64,000 bases of DNA from NCBI GenBank assembly GCA_964487605.1, contig CAZARU010000002.1, positions 1-64,000 of the forward strand. The letters run 5' to 3'. Positions 8,560 through 16,826 of the stretch are shown here, one piece after another. A program made the position numbers and the translations under genes. The stretch is from JAJDAH01 sp964487605. GTDB taxonomy: Bacteria > Myxococcota_A > Polyangia > Polyangiales > Polyangiaceae. The notes beneath the pieces are model-generated. The model saw only the letters and a list, made by a program, of their open reading frames with translations, searched no databases and was not told the DNA's origin. Every line of letters begins with the position of its first letter. The stretch's first letter is position 1.

Positions 8560-9632
8560 GGCGTGGCTCCGTCGATGGCTCGCAGACGTTCGGCCTCGTG
8601 GTGGTCGGACACCGCCCGGAGGATCTCGTCGAGGTCGCCCTCCATGATCTGGTCGAGTCGATACAGCGTGAGGCCGATCCGGTGGTCGGTGAGCCGGTTC
8701 TGGGGAAAGTTGTACGTGCGAATCTTCTCCGAGCGCTCACCGGTTCCCACCATCGTGCGTCGCTCGTCGCGGACCGCGGCAGCTTGCTTGCGCTGCTCGA
8801 GGTCGAGCAACCGCGACCGAAGCACCTTCAGCGCCTTCGCCTTGTTCTTGTGCTGACTGCGCTCGTCCTGGCACTTCACGATGATCCCCGTCGGAAGGTG
8901 GGTCACCTGGACGGCGCTGTTCGTCGTGTTGACGCCCTGGCCACCCGGACCGCCCGACGCGGCGATGTCGAAGCGCAGTTCGCTCTCGTCGATGCGGACG
9001 TCCACCTCCTCGGCCTCGGGCAGCACGGCGACCGTCGCGGTGGACGTGTGGATGCGACCCTGGGCTTCGGTTTCCGGCACGCGCTGGACCCGATGGACGC
9101 CTCCCTCGAACTTCAGGTTCGAGTACACGCGCGTCCCGGTCACGAGCGCGATGAGCTCCTTGAGGCCGCCCGCGTGGGCGTCGCTCGAGCTCAGGACCTC
9201 CACCTTCCAGCCGCGCCTTTCGGCGCAGCGCGAGTACATGCGGAAGAGGTCGGCCGCGAAGAGCGCTGCCTCCTCGCCGCCCGTCCCGCTGCGGATCTCG
9301 AGCACCGTGTTGCGCTCGTCGTTGGGATCTCTCGGGAGCAGCAGGACGTGGATCCTCCGCTCGACCCCCTCGAGGCTGGCCTCGAGCCCGGGTAGCTCCT
9401 CACGAGCGAGAGGGCCCAGCTCTGGATCCGAGAGCGCCTCGCGATCCTCGTCGATCTGCCGCTTGATCCTGCGCCACTCGCCGAAGGCCTCCGCCAGCGG
9501 CAGCTTCTCGCTCCGTTCGCGGTTCAGCTTGAGCAGCCGATCGGGCTCGGCGATGACCTTCGGGTCGCAGAGGAGCGCGTCAATCTCCTCCGCTCGGCGG
9601 ACCACCTCCTCGAGCTTGGCTACGGGGATCAC
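8556..9632 (-). CDS. prfA: Peptide chain release factor 1
   Basis: RF1 releases finished proteins at UAA and UAG codons. The 358-residue length is normal. The peptidyl-tRNA hydrolysis motif is present as GGPGGQGVN (class I GGQ). The stop-recognition motif reads PET in RVPETEAQGRIHTS, fitting the PxT tripeptide that defines RF1 rather than the SPF of RF2. The start is GTG. The gene lies nine bases downstream of DUF1385 and overlaps the following hypothetical gene by four bases, in an apparent rpmE-DUF1385-prfA block. Confidence 0.98.
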   Translation of the reverse strand: MIPVAKLEEVVRRAEEIDALLCDPKVIAEPDRLLKLNRERSEKLPLAEAFGEWRRIKRQIDEDREALSDPELGPLAREELPGLEASLEGVERRIHVLLLPRDPNDERNTVLEIRSGTGGEEAALFAADLFRMYSRCAERRGWKVEVLSSSDAHAGGLKELIALVTGTRVYSNLKFEGGVHRVQRVPETEAQGRIHTSTATVAVLPEAEEVDVRIDESELRFDIAASGGPGGQGVNTTNSAVQVTHLPTGIIVKCQDERSQHKNKAKALKVLRSRLLDLEQRKQAAAVRDERRTMVGTGERSEKIRTYNFPQNRLTDHRIGLTLYRLDQIMEGDLDEILRAVSDHHEAERLRAIDGATP

Positions 9633-9641
9633 GGTGCCTGG

Positions 9642-10775
9642 TCAGGCCGAGCGTGCCGGCGTCGTGCTCGAGAAGACGTCGAACGACTCGAACGAAGCGT
9701 CGCCGGCGGTGCCCCCTTCGGGTTCGCTCTCACGTCGCAGCGTCGCGCGGAGCGCAGCCAGCGCGACCTCCACCTGCCCATCGTCCGGTTCGATGGTCGT
9801 GATCCTCTGTACGAGGAACCCCGGCCACAGCACCACTCTGAGTGGCCCCGTGGTGCAGTACCTGGCGAAGACCCGCTGGATCTCGAACGTGATGGCGGCG
9901 ATCACCGGCAGGAACGGCAGCTTCATCAGGAAGAAGGCGACGTTGTCCGCGAGCTTGCCCAGCCCGAGCTGCGGCATCAGCGGACCGAGCGCGGTGAAGA
10001 CGACGATCGAGACCAGCGCGACCATGACGAGGAACGTCGTGCCGCACCGGGGATGAAGCGTCGACTGGGCCTTGGCGTTCGCCGCGACCAGCTCCTCGCC
10101 CTTCTCGTAGGCGTAGATCGCCTTGTGTTCGGCCCCGTGATACTGGAAGACCCGGTAAATCTCTGGCATGCGGCGGATCGCGAGCATGTAGGACACGATG
10201 ATGACGACCTTCGCGCCTCCGGTGATGAGCTGGAAACCGGGGCTGCGTACGTCGAGACCGAGACCGAACAGGCGGCTGGTGCCCTCCGCGGCCGCCTGGG
10301 GCAGAGCGACGAACAAGAGCAGCGCGAAGCCGATGGAGAGCAGGGTGAAGAGCTTCTTTCCGGCCTCTCCGGAGCCGCCGCTGGTGCTCGGAGTCTCGGG
10401 GTCCGTCGTCAGCATGGCGACGATGGGCAACGACAGGGCCGCGAGCGTGCTGGGCTTCTTCGCCGCGGTCGCCTGGGTCTGGTCGGCGTCGTCGAGGTCA
10501 CGCTCGTACACTTCGGCGCTGAACCGCAGTGCGCGGCTGCCCAGGCGCAACGCCTCGACCAGAGAGTAGACGCCGCGAACGAGCGGCAGGGCGCGTGCGC
10601 CCTTGCGGTGATCGCCCATGCCCTCCTCGCGAACCACCAAGGAGCCGTCCCGGCGCCGCAGGACGGCGGCGAACGAGCGTGGGGAACGCATCATGACGCC
10701 TTCGATCAGCGCCTGTCCGCCGATGTACGGCCGGAGCACTCCATCGGGTCCTCTCACGGCGGGCTGATTCGACAT
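9642..10775 (-). CDS. DUF1385 family membrane protein (YqhQ-like)
   Basis: The 377-residue protein has the family signatures GGQALIEGVMMRSP at the N-terminus, FQYHGAEHKAI near residue 235 and HPRCGTTF near 260. At least four hydrophobic segments place it in the inner membrane (for example FALLLFVALPQAA and VMVALVSIVVFTALG). The family function is unknown. It is conserved beside rpmE and prfA in many bacteria, which is the arrangement here. I chose ATG 10775; an in-frame GTG four codons upstream is possible. The residues between the first conserved block and the membrane part are variable and charged. Confidence 0.92.
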   Translation of the reverse strand: MSNQPAVRGPDGVLRPYIGGQALIEGVMMRSPRSFAAVLRRRDGSLVVREEGMGDHRKGARALPLVRGVYSLVEALRLGSRALRFSAEVYERDLDDADQTQATAAKKPSTLAALSLPIVAMLTTDPETPSTSGGSGEAGKKLFTLLSIGFALLLFVALPQAAAEGTSRLFGLGLDVRSPGFQLITGGAKVVIIVSYMLAIRRMPEIYRVFQYHGAEHKAIYAYEKGEELVAANAKAQSTLHPRCGTTFLVMVALVSIVVFTALGPLMPQLGLGKLADNVAFFLMKLPFLPVIAAITFEIQRVFARYCTTGPLRVVLWPGFLVQRITTIEPDDGQVEVALAALRATLRRESEPEGGTAGDASFESFDVFSSTTPARSA

Positions 10776-10859
10776 CGTCCCGCCCACTATACCGGTGGCC
10801 CGGCCCGAGCGCAGGTGGCGCCACCGTTTTCCGTGGCGAAGCGCGCGTCGCGCCCGGGC

Positions 10860-11069
10860 TCAGGGCGCCGGGTTCTTCGCGTACCGCTTGCGAAACCGGT
10901 CGACGCGGCCCTGCGTGTCCACGAGGCGCTGCTTGCCCGTGAAGAACGGATGGCATGCTCCGCACACGTCGACGGCGAGCTCCGTCGCGGTCGATCGCGT
11001 GGTGAACGCGTTGCCGCACGCGCACGTCGCCTTCACGACGTGATACTCGGGGTGAATGCCGTCCTTCAT
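10860..11069 (-). CDS. rpmE: 50S ribosomal protein L31
   Basis: This 69-residue ribosomal protein matches the zinc-binding form of bacterial L31. It begins MKDGIHPEYH and keeps four ligands in CACGN and CGACHPFFTGKQR. The typical tail LVDTQGRVDRFRKRY is present. A GAGAGG-like Shine-Dalgarno lies upstream. It is the first gene of the minus-strand block rpmE, DUF1385, prfA and a hypothetical gene. No zinc-free paralogue is present in this window. Confidence 0.97.
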   Translation of the reverse strand: MKDGIHPEYHVVKATCACGNAFTTRSTATELAVDVCGACHPFFTGKQRLVDTQGRVDRFRKRYAKNPAP

Positions 11070-11299
11070 TTCGGGGTCGCCTCTCGCGGGGCGGGGACAC
11101 TAGCGCCCGGGATCAGCTCGTTCAAGGGCGCCCCCACTTCGTGCGACTCGCGCCGGGGCCGCTGACCACGGCTGGGGCGGATCAGGGGCCCTCCGCCGGG
11201 CCACGCGGGCATGGCGATAATGCTTTAGTGATTACGGCCGGTTATCAGTGCGAGGCCGTGAATTTGACGTTACGGAAGTTCTCCGTCATAGGTCCAGAC

Positions 11300-12262
11300 A
11301 TGGATCGGCCGACACGCCGTGAGGCGCTGGTGCGTCTCGGATCCGCCGCCGCGGTGGTCGGGGGCGCTGCGGCGCTCGCCCGCTGGCGGTTCGATCCCGG
11401 TGGGTTCGACCTCTCGGCGCCCCCGGGAGAGCGCCAGGTCCGCGACTTCCGAGTGCCGGACGGTGGCGCCAAGATGGCGATCGCCAAGAGTTCGACGGAT
11501 CCCGCGGAGCTGGTTCGCCGCGCCGTGGACGCCCTCGGCGGGATGAAGCGCTTCGTGTCGAACGGCGACATCGTCGCCGTGAAGCCCAACATCGGGTGGG
11601 ATCGCCTGCCGGTGCACGCGGCGAACACGAATCCGTGGGTCGTCGCCGAGGTCGTCCGCCTCGCGTTCGACGCCGGAGCGAAGAAGGTCGTCGTCACCGA
11701 CGCCTCCTGCAACGAGCCGAACAGGAGCTTTCAGCGATCGGGGATCTGGTCGGCGGCGTACGAGCTGGGGGCGACCATCGTCCTGCCCGCGGAGCACCGC
11801 TTCCGCGAGATGCGAATGAAGGGTGACGTCCTCGATCTCTGGCCGATCTACACGCCGCTCATCAACGCGGACAAGGTGATCAACGTTCCGGTCGCGAAGC
11901 ACCACAACCTGTCGAAGTACACGGCGGCGATGAAGAACTGGTACGGCGTGCTCGGCGGTCGTCGCAATCGGCTGCACCAGAACATCGACGTTTCGATCGC
12001 GGACCTGGCGACGTTCATGCGTCCGACCCTCACCGTGGTCGACGCGACGCGTGTGCTGATGCGCAACGGGCCGCAGGGCGGCAACATCGACGACGCCAAG
12101 GACCTGCACCAGGTCATCGCCACCCTGGACGAGGTCGCGGCGGACGCCTACGGCACCACGCTGATCGGGGAGAAGCCCGAGCGCGTCGCGTACCTGGCGC
12201 TCGGTCACGAGCGCGGCATCGGGACGATGCACTGGCAGGACCTGAACCCGGTGATCGTATGA
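11300..12262 (+). CDS. DUF362 domain protein with Tat signal
   Basis: The 320-residue protein begins with a twin-arginine signal (TRREALVRLGSAAAVVGGAAALA), so it is probably exported folded. The body matches DUF362, with VKPNIGWDRLP near residue 95, NPWVVAEVVRLAFDAGAKKVVVTDASC and a conserved NVPVAKHHNLSKYTAAMKNWYG block. DUF362 proteins are often found beside iron-sulfur proteins, but their reaction is not established. The stop overlaps the start of the polyferredoxin gene (ATGA), giving strong translational coupling. I chose ATG 11300 because the longer frame upstream adds residues in front of an otherwise complete signal peptide. Confidence 0.88.
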   Translation: MDRPTRREALVRLGSAAAVVGGAAALARWRFDPGGFDLSAPPGERQVRDFRVPDGGAKMAIAKSSTDPAELVRRAVDALGGMKRFVSNGDIVAVKPNIGWDRLPVHAANTNPWVVAEVVRLAFDAGAKKVVVTDASCNEPNRSFQRSGIWSAAYELGATIVLPAEHRFREMRMKGDVLDLWPIYTPLINADKVINVPVAKHHNLSKYTAAMKNWYGVLGGRRNRLHQNIDVSIADLATFMRPTLTVVDATRVLMRNGPQGGNIDDAKDLHQVIATLDEVAADAYGTTLIGEKPERVAYLALGHERGIGTMHWQDLNPVIV

Positions 12263-14241
12263 CGCCGGGCGCCGGGGGCGCTCCGTCGCCCGCGCCCGAG
12301 GGGCTGCCGTCGCCGATTCCTTGGCTCGAGCGAGCGGGGTCGGTTCCTCCGCTGGACGGGGGTACGCTGTCGTCCGAGATCGCAGCTCCGATCCCGCGAG
12401 AGCGCGCGCGACGCCTCCCCATCCTGGGCGCGGCGCCCTCGTTCGCCGCGCCGGAGCTGGCGGGCGCTTCGACGGCCAGCGCCGCTGCCATCGCGCCGAC
12501 GCCGCCCGCCACGAAGAAGGATCCCAAGCGTGCAGGCTCCGGCATCCCTGCGCGTCGAGGCATCCGGATCCTCGTCTGGGTGCGTCGTGTCGCGCAGGCC
12601 GGCTTCCTCGCGCTCTTCTTGTTCCTGCTCTTCCAGACGGCGTTCCGCGGCACCTTCGCCGGCGCCTCCGACGAGCCGATTCGGCTTCCCTACCCCGTCG
12701 AAGCCTTTCTCCTGGCCGATCCGCTGATCGCCGCGCTGACCTTCCTGGCCACGCACGAGATCTATCGGGGCCTCGCGTGGTCCCTGGGCATCGTCGCGCT
12801 CACGGTCGTGTTCGGACGCGTCTTCTGCGGGTGGATCTGCCCGTTCGGGACGCTGCACCACATCGTCGCGTGGGTCTTCCCGTCGCGCTACGGCAAGGGC
12901 AACAAGCGCGTGCTCGCCAACCACACCCAGTGGTGGCAGGCCGCGAAGTACTACATCCTGTTCGCGTCACTCGCCGCAGCGCTCGCGGGCAGCGTAGTGG
13001 GAGCGATGATGGACCCCATCGTCATCGCGGTGCGGTCCATCGGCCTCGGGGTCCTCCCGGCGCTGCAGTACTTCGGGCTCCGGGGCGCGTCTGCGGTCTC
13101 CGACACCAACTTGCGGCCGCTGCAGGCTGCGAGCGACGCGTCTCAGGACGTACTCGCCAACCACGTGTGGACGTCCACGCAGTTCTACTTCCACCAGACG
13201 TGGTTCATCGTCTTCCTGCTCGTGGGCATCCTGCTCATGAACCGTTTTGTCCCGCGTTTCTGGTGCCGCGCGCTCTGTCCGCTCGGAGCGTTCCTCGGCG
13301 TCATCTCGCGCTACGCGCTCTTCGGCATGGAGAAGGACCACGCCAAGTGCACGGACTGCAACCTCTGCCTGGTGCACTGCCAGGGTGCGGACAGTCCCCA
13401 GGGAGGCGTGAAGCACCGGCAGGACGAGTGCCACATGTGCTTCAACTGCGAGACCGCCTGCCCCGAGGACGTCATCAAGTTCCGTTTTCTGCCCAACCGT
13501 TCCGGAACGATCAACAAGCCCGTGCTGCAGCGGCGCACGGCGCTCGCCTCCGTCGGCGCGGCAGCGGCGACCGTGCCCGCCCTCCGGATCGCCAACTGGC
13601 CCGATCGCGCCTACAGCGAGAAGGTCATTCGCCCGCCGGGGTCGGTCGAGGAGCGCGACTTTCTCGAACGGTGCATTCGCTGTGCCGAGTGCATGAAGGT
13701 CTGCCCCAACAACGCGCTGCACCCCGCCTTCTTCGAGGCCGGTCTGGAGGGACTCTGGACGCCCATCCTCGTAGCGCGCATCGGCTACTGCGAGTTCTCG
13801 TGCGTCCTGTGCGGGCAAGTGTGTCCCACGGGCGCGATCCAGAAGATCGACGAGAAGCAGAAGATGGGCATCGGACAGAAGCCCGTGAGCATCGGCACCG
13901 CAATGTACGACCAGGGGCGATGCCTCCCGTGGAGCATGGCGGTGCCGTGCATCGTCTGCGAAGAGTTCTGTCCCACGTCGCCGAAGGCGATCTGGGCGGA
14001 AGACGTCGAAGTCCCCAAGCGGGACAGCAAGCCGAACCCCGATGGCGGCCATCCGGAGATGCTGACGATCAAGGTGCAGCGTCCCCACGTCGATCCGAGC
14101 CTCTGCATCGGGTGCGGCGCGTGCGAGAAGGTGTGCCCGATCGTGGACAAGCCCGCGGTGTACGTGACCAACGCCGGCGAGACGCGAAGCAAGACGAACG
14201 TCATCCTGCTCGAGAACACGAACTACAATCAGACGGGCTGA
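12259..14241 (+). CDS. Membrane polyferredoxin, NapH-NapG-like fusion
   Basis: The 660-residue protein probably carries electrons across or along the inner membrane. After a Pro/Ala-rich 100-residue head come membrane segments and the NapH-type cysteine motifs CGWICPFG (residue ~190) and CRALCPLG (~336). Two 4Fe-4S motifs follow (CTDCNLCLVHC and CHMCFNCETACP). A second module starts at Arg425-Arg426 in QRRTALASVGAAAATVP, which looks like an internal Tat signal. It is followed by four more cysteine clusters (CIRCAECMKVCP, CEFSCVLCGQVCP, CIVCEEFCP and CIGCGACEKVCP), as in NapG. NapH and NapG are usually separate proteins. The gene is coupled to the DUF362 gene upstream. The terminal electron acceptor is not in the window. 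Confidence 0.9.
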   Translation: MTPGAGGAPSPAPEGLPSPIPWLERAGSVPPLDGGTLSSEIAAPIPRERARRLPILGAAPSFAAPELAGASTASAAAIAPTPPATKKDPKRAGSGIPARRGIRILVWVRRVAQAGFLALFLFLLFQTAFRGTFAGASDEPIRLPYPVEAFLLADPLIAALTFLATHEIYRGLAWSLGIVALTVVFGRVFCGWICPFGTLHHIVAWVFPSRYGKGNKRVLANHTQWWQAAKYYILFASLAAALAGSVVGAMMDPIVIAVRSIGLGVLPALQYFGLRGASAVSDTNLRPLQAASDASQDVLANHVWTSTQFYFHQTWFIVFLLVGILLMNRFVPRFWCRALCPLGAFLGVISRYALFGMEKDHAKCTDCNLCLVHCQGADSPQGGVKHRQDECHMCFNCETACPEDVIKFRFLPNRSGTINKPVLQRRTALASVGAAAATVPALRIANWPDRAYSEKVIRPPGSVEERDFLERCIRCAECMKVCPNNALHPAFFEAGLEGLWTPILVARIGYCEFSCVLCGQVCPTGAIQKIDEKQKMGIGQKPVSIGTAMYDQGRCLPWSMAVPCIVCEEFCPTSPKAIWAEDVEVPKRDSKPNPDGGHPEMLTIKVQRPHVDPSLCIGCGACEKVCPIVDKPAVYVTNAGETRSKTNVILLENTNYNQTG

Positions 14242-14381
14242 CGCCGGGGCGTCCCGTGGCGCGGTGCGTCGAACGGGTGCTCGCCGCGGGCTCTCCCGGG
14301 TCGAGGCGGCGCAGGTTCGAGTCGTTTTCCGCCGGGAAGCCAGGTTGCAGGTCACTCGCCGGGGCCTGCGTGGCCTTTCGG

Positions 14382-14407
14382 GTGATCGCTTTCGGTGGTT
14401 CGATCAC
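14382..14407. promoter_or_regulatory. Inverted repeat upstream of the TolB-like gene
   Basis: A perfect 7-bp inverted repeat (GTGATCG at 14382-14388 and CGATCAC at 14401-14407) is separated by 12 bases and ends 45 bases before the ATG at 14453. The roughly 19-bp centre spacing suits a dimeric regulator that contacts successive major grooves. It could instead be a weak transcript hairpin. No T-tract follows, so it is not a terminator. Confidence 0.35.
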
Positions 14408-14452
14408 ACTCGAAGTCCGTCCGCCCAGATGGGCGCCGGAGGTAGGTGAGTG

Positions 14453-16567
14453 ATGAGCGCATCCAACAGGTCCTGGCTGCTCGCGGTCGGAATGGCCGTG
14501 GGCCTCGCGGCGAGCTGCTCCGGCGATCACACGGTCGCCAAGGGGCGCGCGGGCTCCGGGGGTACCGGCGGGTCGAGCGGGGGAGCAGGTGGGTCGTCGG
14601 CGGACGGCGGCATGGGCGCGGTCCTCAGCGAGGGCGGCCTCGCGATGAAGAGGGTGACCGCGCTCGCCGTGAATCCACCGTCGGTGACGATCGAGGTCCA
14701 GGACGGCACGTCGAGCCCGGTCACGCTCACGGCGGTGGCCACCTACGACGACGGGTCGAGCGGTCCCGTGACGGCCGCGTGGCAGTTCGACCGCGCCGAC
14801 CTCGCCATGGTGGACGGCGGGACGGGAACCGTCACCGCCCGCGGCAACCGAGGTGGCAAAGGGGCCATCACCGCGACGGCGTCCGGCATCGACGCGAGCG
14901 GCGAAGTCGTCGTCAAGCTGCACCTGACTTCCGACACCGTCGGCCTCGCGCAGCCTCAGAAGGACGCCTTTGCGTCTCCGGACGCGACACCGAGCGCCAC
15001 CATCCTCTACCCCTACGAGGGCACCGTCTTCGGTCAGGGGCTCCTGCCTCCGGAGATGATGTGGAGCGGCGGGAACACGGGAGACGTCTACAAGATCGAC
15101 GTCAAGGGGGCATTTTTCGACATGGTCGCCTACACCTACGCGGACGACCAGCGCTGGACGATGCCCGAAGACCCCTGGACGCAGTTCACCAAGAGCACCG
15201 ACGGTCTGCCCTCGTCCGTCACGGTCCAGCGCATGTCCGGCGCAGGGCAGGCGCACGCGCCCACCGTCTCGTCGTGGACGGTCGCGGACGGGTCGCTCCT
15301 CGGCACCATCTACTACTGGGCCGTGAGCCAGGGTCAGGTCGTGAAGATCAATCCTGGCGCGAAGGCGCCGGTTCCCGCCTTCGACCCCGGACCGAACACG
15401 GCGCTCGGAACTCCCGAGCCGCCTGCGTACACCGGAAAGAGCCCGCCGTGGGCGGATCAGGGCGCGGGAAAGCGGTGCGTGGCGTGTCACACCGTCTCGC
15501 GAGACGGCTCGACCCTCGTCGCAGCGTTCCACAACGGCGGCGAGTACCCGTGGGGCCGCGTGGACACTGCCACCGAGGCCATCGAGTACGTCGCGCCCTA
15601 CCAGACGCCGTCGGTCTTCGGCGCGCTGACGCCGAACGGTTCGCACCTGGTCTACGACCAGCACGACTTCACGTTGCACCTCGCCGACGGGCCGACCGGC
15701 GCGCCCATCGCGTCGCTGCTCGACTCCTTCACCGCGGTGGGGCACCCGCAGTACTCCGCGGATGGGAAGATGATGGCGTTCGTCTCGAACATCAGCGGCG
15801 CCAACGTGTTCGAGTTCTCACGCAGCGACCTCGACGTCGTGGACTTCGACGCGGGTACCGCCGCGTTCTCGAACCGACGCACGGTGCAGCCCGGAGGCAC
15901 GGAGGAGATCGCATTTCCCAGCTTCACGCCCGACGGACAGTGGATCGTCTACCAGCGCGGTGACTACAGTCGCGCGCGCTACGGCGCCTCGCAGGACCAG
16001 ACGGGTCGCAACGATCTCTTCATGACGACGGTGCCCGCATCCGGGGCCGGGACGCAGGTTCACCTGGGCAAGGCGAGTGGTGTCGGCGCTCTGCCTCCCA
16101 AGGATCTGAAGCGCAACTACCAGCCGCGGGTCGCGCCGCTCCCGGTGGGCGGATACTTCTGGGTGGTGTTCGTCAGTCCGCGTGACTACGGCAACCGAAT
16201 GGCCTCGACTCAGGACTCCACCATCGAGAACCGAAAGCAGCTCTGGGTCGCCGCCATCGACGCGAACCCGCAGCCGGGGGCCGATCCCAGCCACCCCGCC
16301 TTCTGGCTGCCGGGGCAGGATCTGTCGACCATCAACATGGACGGCTACTGGGCCTTCGAGCCCTGTCTGCAGGATGGCGCGCCCTGCAGCGCGGGGTTCG
16401 AGTGCTGCAGCGGCTACTGCCGAGACACCGGCACCGGGGAGCTGCTGTGCGTGCCGCCCACCAACGACTGCAGCGCGCTCGGGGAAGCCTGCACGATGGA
16501 CGCGGACTGCTGCGATCCGAGCCTGAAGTGCATCGGGGGATTCTGCTCGCGCCCCGGCCCCAAGTGA
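14453..16567 (+). CDS. TolB-like lipoprotein with one CxxCH motif and Cys-rich tail
   Basis: The 704-residue protein has a lipoprotein signal (LAVGMAVGLAASC) followed by a Gly/Ser-rich linker. Around residues 65-160 is an Ig-like, Big_2-type segment (TAVATYDDGSSG, ITATASGIDASGEVVVKL). A single heme-binding-type motif, CVACH, occurs near residue 342, and WD40/TolB-like propeller repeats (LTPNGSHLVYDQ, FTPDGQWIVYQRG) surround it. The last 70 residues hold about 16 cysteines in two knot-like repeats. GGAGG lies 10 bases before the ATG; a GTG three bases upstream is equally possible. It follows the polyferredoxin gene by ~210 bases, so it may be an extracellular redox partner, but one CxxCH is weak evidence for c-type heme. 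Confidence 0.8.
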   Translation: MSASNRSWLLAVGMAVGLAASCSGDHTVAKGRAGSGGTGGSSGGAGGSSADGGMGAVLSEGGLAMKRVTALAVNPPSVTIEVQDGTSSPVTLTAVATYDDGSSGPVTAAWQFDRADLAMVDGGTGTVTARGNRGGKGAITATASGIDASGEVVVKLHLTSDTVGLAQPQKDAFASPDATPSATILYPYEGTVFGQGLLPPEMMWSGGNTGDVYKIDVKGAFFDMVAYTYADDQRWTMPEDPWTQFTKSTDGLPSSVTVQRMSGAGQAHAPTVSSWTVADGSLLGTIYYWAVSQGQVVKINPGAKAPVPAFDPGPNTALGTPEPPAYTGKSPPWADQGAGKRCVACHTVSRDGSTLVAAFHNGGEYPWGRVDTATEAIEYVAPYQTPSVFGALTPNGSHLVYDQHDFTLHLADGPTGAPIASLLDSFTAVGHPQYSADGKMMAFVSNISGANVFEFSRSDLDVVDFDAGTAAFSNRRTVQPGGTEEIAFPSFTPDGQWIVYQRGDYSRARYGASQDQTGRNDLFMTTVPASGAGTQVHLGKASGVGALPPKDLKRNYQPRVAPLPVGGYFWVVFVSPRDYGNRMASTQDSTIENRKQLWVAAIDANPQPGADPSHPAFWLPGQDLSTINMDGYWAFEPCLQDGAPCSAGFECCSGYCRDTGTGELLCVPPTNDCSALGEACTMDADCCDPSLKCIGGFCSRPGPK

Positions 16568-16826
16568 CGGACGTTCCGAGCGGACACCGTACGAAGCCGG
16601 TAGGCGGATCCGGCGCAACGGACTGGACACCCGTGTAGCTACCGGTTACCGCCGCCCGCGGCACCCGGGTCCGGGGTGTGCCACGGTCTCGATGACCGGG
16701 GTGGCACAGCCAGGCCCAAGGGCGGTATCGGTACCCGTGGGACGTGGCTGCTCGTGCGCCGCTGCCGCTTCCTGGGCGGTTCGCCCGCGATGGCCTACCA
16801 TTTGCTTCCAGAGGGTGGCCCGTCCC

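Noticed and set aside
11264..11292. TTGACG and CATAGG before the DUF362 gene as a promoter
   Set aside because: The -10 match is poor (3 of 6) and would start almost on the ATG; too weak to list.
12321..14453. A 710-codon frame on the plus strand in a different phase
   Set aside because: It runs over the polyferredoxin gene in another frame, has Arg-rich composition typical of a shifted frame, and lacks the cysteine motifs.
16646..16680. GC-rich hairpin between the TolB-like and Cys-repeat genes
   Set aside because: It has no T-run and imperfect arms, so a terminator or riboswitch claim is not supported.
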